Assembly: GCA_036244855.1 (NCBI GenBank)
Contig: BQKZ01000747.1
Coordinates: 111,445 to 147,644, forward strand
Length of the DNA stretch: 36,200 nt
From: Temnopleurus reevesii
Taxonomy: Eukaryota; Echinodermata; Echinoidea; Temnopleuroida; Temnopleuridae
Direction of reading: 5' to 3'
The notes beneath the pieces are model-generated. The model did no database searches. It was not told the DNA's origin and was given only the letters and a program-made list of their open reading frames with translations. Positions 9,426 to 18,999 of the stretch are shown piece after piece (position 1 is the stretch's first letter; every line of letters begins with the position of its first letter). Made by a program: the position numbers and the translations under genes.

Positions 9426-9980
9426 CTAGTCAAGGAGTGAATGTTATCACTGAAAAAACCATCAAGGATAAGCTGTTCTTTATCCTACTCACAATAATTT
9501 ATTCTGGTCAAATATGGTCAAATATGGCCAAACAAAACTTGCATATAATTCTCAAAACTATATAAACATTACAGTCCAAAAGAGTATGTAATGACTGAGT
9601 AATGCACAAATACAATTCTGAAAATGGAACCTGTGATGCCTTTGAATAGCCTGGCATTATACATTATTTGCTGGGTTACAGTATAGAAAAAGAGAGAGGA
9701 AGCATGTGGTTATTGATATGAATACATTTATCTCAATTTTCCACCAGTTTGATTACTTCTTCCTTGTGCTACTTCTAATGGTGAAAAATAAACATCTAGA
9801 ATTATGCTCCACAGTTTATTATCAAAATTTACACAGAATCCAGAATTGTAAATAGAATAATCAGAAGACATATAAGATACAAGCAGAGACATGTTAAAAC
9901 CTACATTTTGTAATAGACTTTTGACGGAAAATGACAATAAGATATGAACAAATCGTAAGATCTACAATCCACTTAAGAAC

Positions 9981-10161
9981 ATTCAGTTTTAAAGGATATT
10001 GTTGTAGAAGAGCTGGACAGAGCTTCTCACTGGGCATGAAGACGATGTGTGTGAGGAGAAAGTCCTCAAGGAATGTATCAGTTGGATCATACTTGCTATC
10101 TATCCTCGTTTCTAAGAGATGTTCTAACATCTTTTCTGGAACGCCAGCCATCACTGAATAC
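9981..10161 (-). CDS. RAPGEF4: EPAC exon, start of REM domain
   Basis: A 181-bp exon, phase 2 in. It reads YSVMAGVPEKMLEHLLETRI, then DSKYDPTDTFLEDFLLTHIV and FMPSEKLCPALLQQY. It matches the EPAC REM N-terminus (VMSGTPEKILEH...LCPAL). The acceptor CTCTACAG|GTATT is good. The donor is uncertain: AAT|GTTCTT is the only phase-0 choice I found, giving PLKLN at the end. If the true donor differs, the low boundary shifts by tens of bases. Two partial copies lie immediately upstream in the transcript. Confidence 0.88.
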
Positions 10162-10202
10162 CTGTAGAGGTAAAGAGAGAGAGGGAGAGAGAGAGAGAGA
10201 GA

Positions 10203-10305
10203 TTAAGTCATGAATGTATCGGTTGGATCATACTTGCTATCGATTCTCGTCTCTAAGAGATGCTCTAACATCTTTTCTGGAATGCCAGCCATCACTGAAT
10301 ACCTG
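10203..10305 (-). pseudogene. Partial copy 1 of the first REM exon
   Basis: Retains the acceptor CTCTACAG|GTATT and reads YSVMAGIPEKMLEHLLETRI, then DSKYDPTDTF, followed by M-T-stop. It differs from the true exon by a single amino acid (V to I). It breaks off after 30 codons with no donor and is flanked by (GA)n. Confidence 0.88.
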
Positions 10306-10344
10306 TAGAGGTAAAGAGAGAGGGAGAGAGAGAGAGAGAGAGAG

Positions 10345-10450
10345 AGATTAAGTCATGAATGTATCGGTTGGATCATACTTGCTATCTATTCTTGTATCTA
10401 AGAGATGCTCTTACATCTTTTCTGGAACGCCAGCCATCACTGAATACCTA
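10345..10450 (-). pseudogene. Partial copy 2 of the first REM exon (nonsense mutation)
   Basis: Starts YSVMAGVPEKM, then TAA, then EHLLDTRIDSKYD. The acceptor has become CTGTAG|GTATT. It is the third member of a tandem series with a period of about 141-145 bp, also linked to (GA)n tracts. Confidence 0.85.
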
Positions 10451-10947
10451 CAGAAAGAGAGATAGAGAGAGAGAGAGATAGCACATGTCAACCGAATTGA
10501 CCAATTCTCTCAGAGTTTTTTTTTTTTTTACTCATGATCTTAACTCTCCAAGTTTTTAAAATGTGTTATGATCTCAAGAAGATAGGAAAAAAGCGGACTC
10601 TGTATAGGAATGCAATCAGAATTTCGATCTGGAAAGCCAACCATATAAAACTGTCAAGCTATCAAGCAAAATCTGATATCGTTTCGAGTGTCTCAAACTG
10701 AGTTATGCATGGCTGAGATCTTTTTAATATTTAACTCCATACAGTTTAGGCGGATGTCAACATTGCTTTTAAAATTTGCAAATGACTCTGGAAAATTATT
10801 AGCCAAGCATTCTTTGTGAATCATTTTATTGACACCACTTACTTTTTTAGTGCAATAGTGGAAGGAAAATGAATATAAGCTACCACTGCTGCTAACTTTA
10901 TTGTTTATCCTGATTTTTTTATGGGGGTAAGACCTTGTCTTTCTTAC

Positions 10948-11066
10948 CTATAGCTGACATGATGATGCTTGTTGTTGTTGCTATGTTGGGTGTTCGTGGG
11001 AATCTTCTCTAGTACTAGACTATCCTGGCCATGCTCTTTTAACCTCACAGTGTTGGCTTCAACATC
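10948..11066 (-). CDS. RAPGEF4: EPAC exon, end of CNB, hinge and linker to REM
   Basis: A 119-bp exon, phase 0 in and phase 2 out. It reads [20 protein letters not shown], then [31 protein letters not shown] is the conserved end of the EPAC CNB; LVLEK corresponds to the VLVLE motif that contacts the catalytic half in the active state (family knowledge), here with Ser in place of the first Val. The Asn/His-rich tail is a variable linker. The acceptor is TTTGCAG|GATG and the donor ATAG|GTAAGA. Confidence 0.95.
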
Positions 11067-11338
11067 CTGCAAAGAATAACAGAAAGAAAGTTTGCTATCT
11101 TCTGAAGATATGAAACAAGCACACAACTATACAACGGTTCTGAGGCAACCAATTCAAGAACAAAATTTTTTCATCATTATAATGTGCATATTCCATAGGA
11201 GAGTGATGACCTTTAGCGCTGAATTGCACATGAGTTGTTTCAAGCGTCATGCATAGCATTATGAAACAGCTTTATGAAACACAACCCAGGATGGTACATG
11301 TATTATGCAACAATAAGGTACCCAGTTATCTCACTCAC

Positions 11339-11562
11339 CCTAAGTATCCTATTAAAGTCATATTTATCAACCCTCAGAAACTGGCAGTTATCCTCCCGCA
11401 GGACAATGGAAGCGGCTCTTGGAGCATCGTTCACCAAGGCTAGTTTGCCAAAGTCGTCTCCTTCATGTAGCGTACAGACGACACCCTTCCCGTACTTGAC
11501 GACATTTACAGAGCCTCTGAGGATGATAAACCAGGACCGGCCCTCATCACCTTGATGGAATA
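11339..11562 (-). CDS. RAPGEF4: EPAC exon, CNB core with phosphate-binding cassette
   Basis: A 224-bp exon, phase 1 in and phase 0 out. It reads (L)[19 protein letters not shown], then [32 protein letters not shown] and [23 protein letters not shown]. The cassette FGKLAL...PRAAS binds the cAMP phosphate through its Arg (family knowledge). Lys in FGK is the EPAC2 form. The acceptor is TTTCACAG|TATTC and the donor AGG|GTGAGT. A truncated second copy lies 5' of it at about 11637-11802. Confidence 0.96.
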
Positions 11563-11636
11563 CTGTGAAAAAGAGTGAAAAAGAGGTGAAGGTCATGGTC
11601 AATGTCATTTTAAAGTGTGAAGGACATTGTGAAGAC

Positions 11637-11802
11637 GATTGATGCGTCCCTCGGTGCGTCGTTCACCAGGGCAAGTTTGCCAAAGTCATCTCCTTCATGG
11701 AGCGTACAGACGACACCCTTGCCATACTTGACAACGTTTACAGAGCCTCTGAGGATGATAAACCAGGACCGGCCCTCATCACCTTGATGGAATACTGTGA
11801 AA
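11637..11802 (-). pseudogene. Truncated copy of the CNB core exon
   Basis: The copy keeps the acceptor TTTCACAG|TATTC and 56 codons up to [10 protein letters not shown], then runs into intron-like sequence with a stop eight codons later. The part encoding [13 protein letters not shown]...ILR and the donor are absent. The first 18 codons and about 50 bp of flanking intron are almost identical to the true exon. The rest has 15 synonymous and one amino-acid difference (A to D in PRAAS). The A/D change falls inside the cAMP cassette. Confidence 0.92.
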
Positions 11803-12379
11803 GAGAGTGAAAAAGAGGTGAAGGTCATGGTCAATGTCATTTTAAAGGTATTGTGAAAGGCACTATGAATGTCATTATGACAGACCAGACTATGCATGAA
11901 CTATTACTCTTCATTATCTTCATTACCCCTGATGGCATTTTGGTTGAGAGTGGGGGAAAGAGAAGAGGGAAGAGGATTGGGGGAGAGACAGAGCGATTAA
12001 ATATCATGTTCATTGTCTTTGTGAATGATATCTCAAAGTTATCCCATGTGTAAGGAACCACATACAAAGATATTGCAGCCAAAAACACATCTTTATGTTA
12101 CCAAAACTGATCAGTTTTATATTGTGACAGGAGTCAATGGTACTTTAGTAATTGAACAACCTGTTACATTACGTACACATAATACGTCATTATTCTACCT
12201 CCTACCAGAACCCCTCCCCCCAAAAGAAAACAACTCTTGGGTACATGCAGCAGTGTTCATGAATTTCTTGCAGAAGGAAAATCCATGCATTCTTCTCTCA
12301 TGCTAGTAATTTGTATTGTCTTTCTTGTATCTAGTGCTTATATTGTACTTGATTTGAAATGCCAAGTACAAAGTAATAA

Positions 12380-12450
12380 GATCATAGCTGGGATTTAAAC
12401 CAACAACCCTTCAGAGGAGCAAATTAGTCTCAACCATTAAGTCATGTCAT
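12380..12450 (-). mobile_element. tRNA-like SINE head (possible)
   Basis: The reverse complement holds an A-box-like TGGTTGAGAC and a B-box-like GGTTTAAATCC at tRNA spacing. At about 12235-12290 a second minus-strand fragment resembles the SINE body (gaatttcttgcagaagga). Both are decayed. Confidence 0.45.
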
Positions 12451-12664
12451 TAATTCTTTGTGATTCTGTTACAACCATGCAATGATGGTGTATGATCTTG
12501 GCATTCTCATGAAATAGTCCAACATCCCAGAGACTTGCGTTCATTTCGTCAACGGCGGTGGACTAATTGAATCTTTATATACTTTGTGCACAAAAGAGAC
12601 ATGCGCAGGACAAGAGAGGTGGCTAATTCATGAGATGGCCATTGTCTTTTCTTATCAAACTTAC

Positions 12665-12810
12665 AGACTGTTCCAGCTTTCTCATGGCACTCGAAGACGA
12701 GAACGCTCGTGAGTTGACGCTTGACCATCGTTGACAGGTGAGCCAAGGCTTTGATGTGAAGTAGCTCTTCATAAATAATCTCTAAATCATCAACACTTCT
12801 CTCCTGAGAA
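12665..12810 (-). CDS. RAPGEF4: EPAC exon, start of the cAMP-binding (CNB) domain
   Basis: A 146-bp exon, phase 2 in and phase 1 out. It reads (P)[19 protein letters not shown], then [20 protein letters not shown] and [26 protein letters not shown] is almost invariant in EPACs. The acceptor is CCTATAG|TTCTC and the donor TCT|GTAAGT (consensus). The joint to the next exon restores GTVLFHQGDEG. Confidence 0.95.
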
Positions 12811-13800
12811 CTATAGGGGGAGACAAACAACACAAAGAGAGAGAAAATATCTCATGGTTACTGTAAAAGCTACAATTTTCACCGGGGTTTTATTTTCACG
12901 AATTTTGCGACAATGAATTTGCTAAAATTTTCACTCATTAGAATGTCCCCAGACTTGAGTACAATAATCTTTCAAAACATGAACATAACAACTCGCTAAT
13001 ATGTGAAAAGGGCTGAAATTGAGTAGATTTATAAAAATGTATGCACGCTAGATATCGGCATTTACAGTATAGGGTTCATTTTTTTGTTGAGGGGCAACGG
13101 AGCCTGAGCATTCTACGCTGAATTCCTTGAATTTATGTCTACCTGCCGTATACAGACTTTGCTATCCATTTGTAAAGTAATTTTTTCCAAAGCTATATCT
13201 GCATGAAAGTGCATGAAAATATTAAAAGTAAAGAACACATGAATCTCTATCAAAGCTATATATTGTGGCATATCATGTAAGCAGATACCATGGTTCTTGA
13301 AACTTGATTGAAAAGAACAAACCTAAAATTGCCTCATTTGGTGACTTATAGAAATAAAAATGTAGAAGTAGTTTGTTAAAGTTAGACGGAAATCAAAAGG
13401 CTGTTCCTTAGAGCAGTCTTAGTTATCGGTTAAATATTTGATATTCAAATCTTTGTCTTATTGAATATTTTGTATCCAACTCATATTTGGAAGAAAGTGG
13501 GTCAATTCAAATTATAGTATACAATAAGGCACAAGATGGCAAAGAAGCAAACAAAAGAATTAAGCATGTCAGTTTAACAAAATTACATAGAATAAAGAGT
13601 AGATTAGTAAAATCATGTCAGCCTAATTTCCTAGTCAAAGTTAGTTCATCAAAGAGAAAATACTTCTTTGAAAATAAACAACAGATTGATATAGCTCAAA
13701 GGTATAATATGAATGGTTACATGTAGTTTAGAAGATCAAATTAGCAAGAAGCATTCTACATTATGACTGGAAGAAAGCAAATAGAACAAACACTCCTTAA
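12811..13800. other. Intron, nothing recognised
   Basis: AT-rich intron sequence upstream of exon 12665-12810. A plus-strand open stretch (13487-13726) has no family signature and no splice context. Confidence 0.6.
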
Positions 13801-13804
13801 ATCG

Positions 13805-13895
13805 GAACCGGGTTGCAAAGTTGAATACACAGCGTACAGTTCTACTGTCTGTGGCCCACTTAACTCTTTGGAAATAGTTTATATCATATTTTTTA
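13805..13895 (-). mobile_element. MITE family M2, half copy
   Basis: The reverse complement has the M2 left end (atatgatataaactatttcc, then taagtgggcc), shared with copies at 24102, 27387, 31660 and 34693. The other half is missing. Confidence 0.6.
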
Positions 13896-13899
13896 TTTT

Positions 13900-15400
13900 A
13901 ATTTCCAACATAAATATGAATTCAACAACAATGAAATAGTGCATTGCATAAAGCAAGTACAAATTACAAAATTTTGAGATTAAAAAAAAGAGCAAAATTT
14001 AGAAAAAATAGTAGGAATAACATCTTGTTGTTAAGCAATATTGAAGTGATAATTGCACAGAAGGACATATTTTCATTATCTTTTCAATAAACCTAAATTA
14101 TTTGTAATTTGCATTCACCAATCTCGGAAGCAGGACTTATATCATACTTACAATGTAAATATGCATAATCTGCTCAGAAAGATTAAATGATTGCTTCCAT
14201 CATATTATCCCAAAAAGATTTGCAAGCCCAAAAAATTAATTATATTAATGGTTTTCAGTAAATGCAACTGGATAAAGCATTGTAGAAGATGAATAACAAA
14301 CAGAATAATGTAGGTAAATTCGAGTCTTCCTTTTACTTTTTGTGTCTGTACATAGAGTTTTGTTGAATAACTAATGCGCTCTTTGCAAAGCACGAGAAGC
14401 AAAAATCCAATCATCTACTGGTGATATTGCTGCCGCGTTATTACCCGCCATAAGCTGATGGATCTGAAGTTAGTTTATAATGACGCAATGCCCTCCTTCA
14501 TTACTTTATAAGTACCTTGTTTAATGACCCTTCCTCGCATACATTATTACAATATTATTATTCAAAGGCCAGTCTTAAATTGCTGCGTGGATCAGAACAA
14601 CGAACCGTGTTTCATAGATTACTATAAGGCTGCAAGCTAGAGGCCTTTCTGAAATTGCTTTAGGGCTTCTATCAGCTACAGATTCGGCCAATAATGTAAA
14701 TTGCTTGCCCTCCACCGACTTACTGAAAATGCTTCGACTTGACTTTATAAAAATTTATTATCATTCATTTTTTTCTTTGTTCATGAAAAAATAAGAATGA
14801 AAAAAAATTTGTACAAATATTTGACTATACCCTGAAAACTCATTTTCAAAGGTTAATTTGCTTTCCTACCCCCATATCTCCATTTCCTCATTTCAACGTA
14901 TCCAAAACAAAAAATGCATTCCCCGACTCAAAGAACCTATTTTGTTAAACATTACTTTTTTGGGCAACCTAATAATTTCTTTGTCTGGGCCTAATGTTGA
15001 GACATAAAGGTGTTTCTTTATTTCAAAAGTTGTTGTGTAAAATCGCTTCCCTTTTCCTATCTCAGTATGAATATCATAATTGAAAGTTTTCCTTGATCAT
15101 GTTAAGCTAAACTCAACAAATATTTAAACAAAAAATAATACAAATATAAACTGGCCTTCTTTGTGTTAAAAATACCCCAACTTCATTGACATTCTAACAA
15201 TATTGTATGTAATCATGATCTTTATGTCAACACTTAAGAAATGTAGAACGTGACTTCATTCCCTCTGATAACAATGCAATTGAAAATACATTCTTATTCA
15301 TGAGAAAATGCAGTGCATCAAATAGAAATATACTCCGCATTACAAACAGAAGATGTCTTATAATTAAAGTGCTGGCGAGTGGATTTATATAGGGACAAAA
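13900..15400. other. Intron, nothing recognised
   Basis: AT-rich sequence with no splice-bounded coding segment, repeat family or RNA gene that I can support. Confidence 0.55.
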
Positions 15401-15407
15401 ATTACAA

Positions 15408-15735
15408 TAACTCTAGAATAAATGTACATCTTCATGGCACTTTCAGTCTTCCATACTCCCTTCATGGTATTTGCTTTCTTCACCATAACATCCAAACTAA
15501 ATGGAGTAACTCTAGAATATCTGTATATCTTGGTAGCATTTTCAGGCTTCAATACTACCTTCAAAGTATCCGGTTTCTTTGCCTCACATCCAAACTAAAA
15601 TGCCGTAACTCTACAATATTTGCACGTCTTAGTGGCACTTTGAAGCTTCCATACTACCTTCAAACATGTAGTATTAGATTTATTCACCTACACATCCAAA
15701 CCAAATTGCAATAACTCTAGAATATTTGTTATTGA
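15408..15735. repeat. Minisatellite, three units of about 100 bp
   Basis: The motif taactctagaatat recurs near 15408, 15507, 15605 and 15711, with the intervening sequence (ggcactttcaggcttccata ctaccttcaa) alignable between units. Units are diverged, so the array is old. The open frame through it on the plus strand (15379-15714) reflects the repeat and shows no known domain. Confidence 0.8.
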
Positions 15736-17070
15736 CAGAGTACAATAAAAAATCCAACTTGAGAATATTAATGTCATTTGAGCTTAGCTTTCCAAGAATA
15801 AAGATGAATAATATGTTCTATATTAGTCACACTTGCATTTGAAGTTTCATGCAATTAGGCATGCAAAATTATTTTCTTTAGATTTGCAAATAGAGAATCA
15901 TTTTATATAGTATCAAAGCTAGATGATGTGATCTGCCATTAGAAACAATTTGATTATCAGTAAATATAATCACCAAGAACCTTTTGAGATATATACCAAA
16001 ATCTCTAACTTGTAAAATCAAAGAATATGGTTGATCCTGCCCCAATGAGGAAACAAATATGACTTCCTACGGATTCTGCAGTGTCATGTTAAAAAAAATC
16101 ATTAAGACCAATTAATGAAAGCAAGTTTAGAATGATTCTAAATCAATTATTCTGTTCAAAATGATAAAATGGTAGGTCTCATTATATGTCAGTCTTGCAC
16201 ATTTCGTAGCAACAATTTATATTCTTACTGTATGAAATTACATTTTTTGTTAAATTTTTGTATATTCTCATGTAGCAGAACACATCATCAGATTTGATAA
16301 TCATCATATAAAAATAAATGATATGGATATCAGTATATGAGTCACAGAAAAAATGCATGCAAATATATGACAATATGAAAAAGCTGTAAGCTATATGGCA
16401 CCATCAATTATTTAATTTTAAAGGACAATTATTGTTTGAACATCTATCGAACCGAGTATGTCACAAATCAATTGTTCATGCTTTCACACCGTTTCATGCA
16501 AAGGAAAGTGCTTTTCACTATGCCAGGCAAGCAGGATAGCTGATGATGCATAAAATATTTGGCAATGGTAAATCTATCCCAACATTTCCTAAAATATCCT
16601 ACAGCTAATTGCTCCTTATCTTTGAATCAAGTTATCATTATGAACCTTAATACCTTCCTACGGTATATGTATTACTAATGTGACTTGAATCTGTTCAATT
16701 TAATTGCCATAATGACTATTCACTCATGCAAAATTGTTGCAAGATAAATATATACTTCACAACAGATGATAGCTAATAGAATTTTATATCTTTATCGAAG
16801 CACATAAACAATTGAAAGTGAAAAATTACTATAGGAGCAAGCTTTCATGCACTAGGGAGTATAATTTTCTTCCATCTAAATGTTAACGCTAACATTTGTT
16901 TAATCCCTAACCTATCTGTGCAGAAGGTATGCACATAAGCCATGTACATATCATACTTAGTGTGGGAATATTGACAAGATTGTCCAATGTTTTTCTGAAG
17001 TAGAAAAATTGTAAGATGAAATAGAGGTGGGGTTATAGGATAGAAACAGAAGAAATTAAAGTAATATAAA
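15736..17070. other. Intron, nothing recognised
   Basis: Very AT-rich. No supported feature. Confidence 0.55.
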
Positions 17071-17074
17071 ACAA

Positions 17075-17440
17075 CGAGGAAAAGCAGGGAAAATGAGAAG
17101 GAAAGTAAGGGAGATATAGAAAGAGAAAAAAAAGGGATAGAGATATAGCTAAGTAACGAGAGAAAGAGAAAGAGAAAGAGAGAGGAGATTAGAGGATTAG
17201 GGGTTGCAAGAGAGGAAGAGAGAAAGAGAAAAAAGGGAAAGAGATATAGCAAACCAAAGAGAGAAGGAGAAAGAGAAAGAGAGAGGAGATGAGAGGATTA
17301 GGGGTTGCAAGAGAGGATNAGTAAGGGAGATATAGAAAGAGAAAAAAAAGGGAAAGAGATATAGCTAAGTAACGAGAGAAAGAGAAAGAGAAAGAGAGAG
17401 GAGAGAAAAAAAATGAGAGGGGAAGGGTGAGAGGACAGAG
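17075..17440 (+). repeat. Polypurine tract with internal triplication and an N
   Basis: Almost all A/G on the plus strand, built from repeated blocks such as gggaaagagatatagctaag, then gagaaagagaaagag and gaggattaggggttgcaaga. Blocks repeat about every 110-120 bp. An N at 17319 lies inside. Mirror-symmetric polypurine of this kind can form triplex DNA (inference). Confidence 0.85.
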
Positions 17441-17934
17441 ATAGATGAGGGGTTGGTTAGTCTAGGCGTTATTGCTAAAATTGGGTTAGTGCACTGAACG
17501 AAAATGTGAGGGTTCAGGTATAAAGCTTGAATTTTAGCCTTCTCTAACGGAAAGAATTACCATGGCAACAAGGCAATGTACTTACTCGAACCCCCATGCT
17601 CTTATAGGAGTGCTATATGTGAGTATAAAATTGTGAAAAAAAACAACAAGAAACAAAAAGGGGGATGCTTTATCTAAAGCAAATCAAAAGAAATTCATAT
17701 TGATTCAAAGTTATATAACACAATAACTTGCAACATGCAATATAGTTATACATACCTAAAAAGTAAATTAATAGCAATATGTTTTTTTTTATTTAAACCA
17801 TATTTCTGATATTTCAAATTTGTTTATTACAAAGGTATTTCACCCAGTGGAGAGATGTAAATCCTAGATAGATTTTCTTCAAATAATAATTGAAAATGCA
17901 ATCATGGTGTGGCCATAACGTCCAAAATGTCTAT

Positions 17935-18040
17935 GACATTTGGTTCATAACCATGCGTAGTTATAAAAAAGAGAATTTTCCTTTCCTGACATTTGGTTCA
18001 TAACCATGCGTAGTTATAAAAAAGAGAATTTTCCTTTCCT
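17935..18040. repeat. Exact 53-bp tandem duplication
   Basis: gacatttggttcataaccat... ends at 17987 and repeats without change to 18040. Recent event. Confidence 0.92.
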
Positions 18041-18220
18041 GTTTGATGTTCAATTTAGGCCCTAGCTTAGATAGTTATGTAATCTTATACTGCAGGAATA
18101 ATATAATTTTGTTTGCATTGTTTATTCCTCTTAATATCTTAGTAAGAGTGATACATTCCCTGTGATGGGGGGTGGGGGATAATCTCATGATTTCTAAATT
18201 TCAATCACATCAAAGTGCTT

Positions 18221-18246
18221 ATATCTTATATATATATATATATATT
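18221..18246. repeat. (TA)n microsatellite
   Basis: A short run of alternating T and A. Confidence 0.9.
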
Positions 18247-18564
18247 CTAAATTGATATCCATGTGAAAATCATACTATTAAGCCTTGACTTTACCTAAAT
18301 GAGCAATGAATATAATGCCTTAATGGACGTGTTATAGTGAGAAGTTGAAATTGTGTTGATGATGAAAATGTATTTTGTGCAAAAAAAGTTACAGCATGTA
18401 CAAATGATAGTTGCAAATTTGAAGAATAACAAGTATTGTAGATTTTCTCATTGTGATGTCAATGATGAAATGTTGATTCCAAAGGCATTATAGATGTATT
18501 TGCAAAGCTCAAAGTCATGAAAAGGAGTGAATATTGATAGAATACAGATGGTGTTAATAATAAC

Positions 18565-18619
<55 letters not shown>

Positions 18620-18985
18620 CTGCTGCTGCTGATAGTGGTGATGGTCTTGGTGATGATGATGATGATGATGATGATGACGATGATGATGACGATGATGATG
18701 ACGATGATGCAGATGATGGTGGCAATAACGATGAGGGTTAAGACGATAAGAATGATGATGCTGCTAATGCTGCTAATGCTGATGATGATGATGCTGCTGA
18801 TAGTGGTGATGGTCTTGGTGATGATGATGATGATGATGATGATGATGACGATGGTGATGGTGATGATGATGATGATGATGATGATGCTGGTGATGCTGAT
18901 AGCGGTGGTGGTGGTCTTGGTGATGATGATGATGATGATGATAATGATGATAATGTTGGTGGTGTTGTTGGTCATGCCGATGACG
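18565..18985. repeat. (GAT)n compound microsatellite, about 420 bp
   Basis: gatgatgat runs interrupted by gac, gct and ggt variants; the segment tgctgatagtggtgatggtc, then ttggtgatgatgatgat, recurs at about 18621 and 18795 and, with changes, at 18894. The open frames over it on both strands (poly-Met, poly-Ile, poly-Ser) follow from the repeat. Confidence 0.95.
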
Positions 18986-18999
18986 ATGATTTCATGAGA

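Larger units (their letters stand above)
7885..9850. repeat. Duplicated block B containing REM cassette B
   Basis: Counterpart of 4770-7440. Exons differ at about 10% of bases, almost all at silent positions; introns are alignable in patches but more diverged. Its low edge touches an ambiguous base (N) and a LINE fragment. Confidence 0.85.
10168..10490. repeat. (GA)n tracts between exon copies
   Basis: Runs of gagagagaga at about 10171-10201, 10315-10347 and 10452-10480, each next to the acceptor side of one of the three first-REM-exon copies. They form part of the 141-145 bp repeat unit. Confidence 0.85.

Noticed and set aside
11610..11897. The truncated CNB copy as a second functional exon
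   Set aside because: It lacks a donor and the last third of the exon and runs into a stop, so it cannot replace the true exon as it stands.
13487..13726. Plus-strand Lys-rich 79-residue open frame
   Set aside because: Low-complexity composition from AT-rich DNA, no domain.
16845..17252. 135-residue open frame on the minus strand, rich in Leu, Phe and Ser, resembling membrane segments
   Set aside because: It is the complement of the polypurine tract; the hydrophobic composition comes from CTT/TTC/TCT codons.
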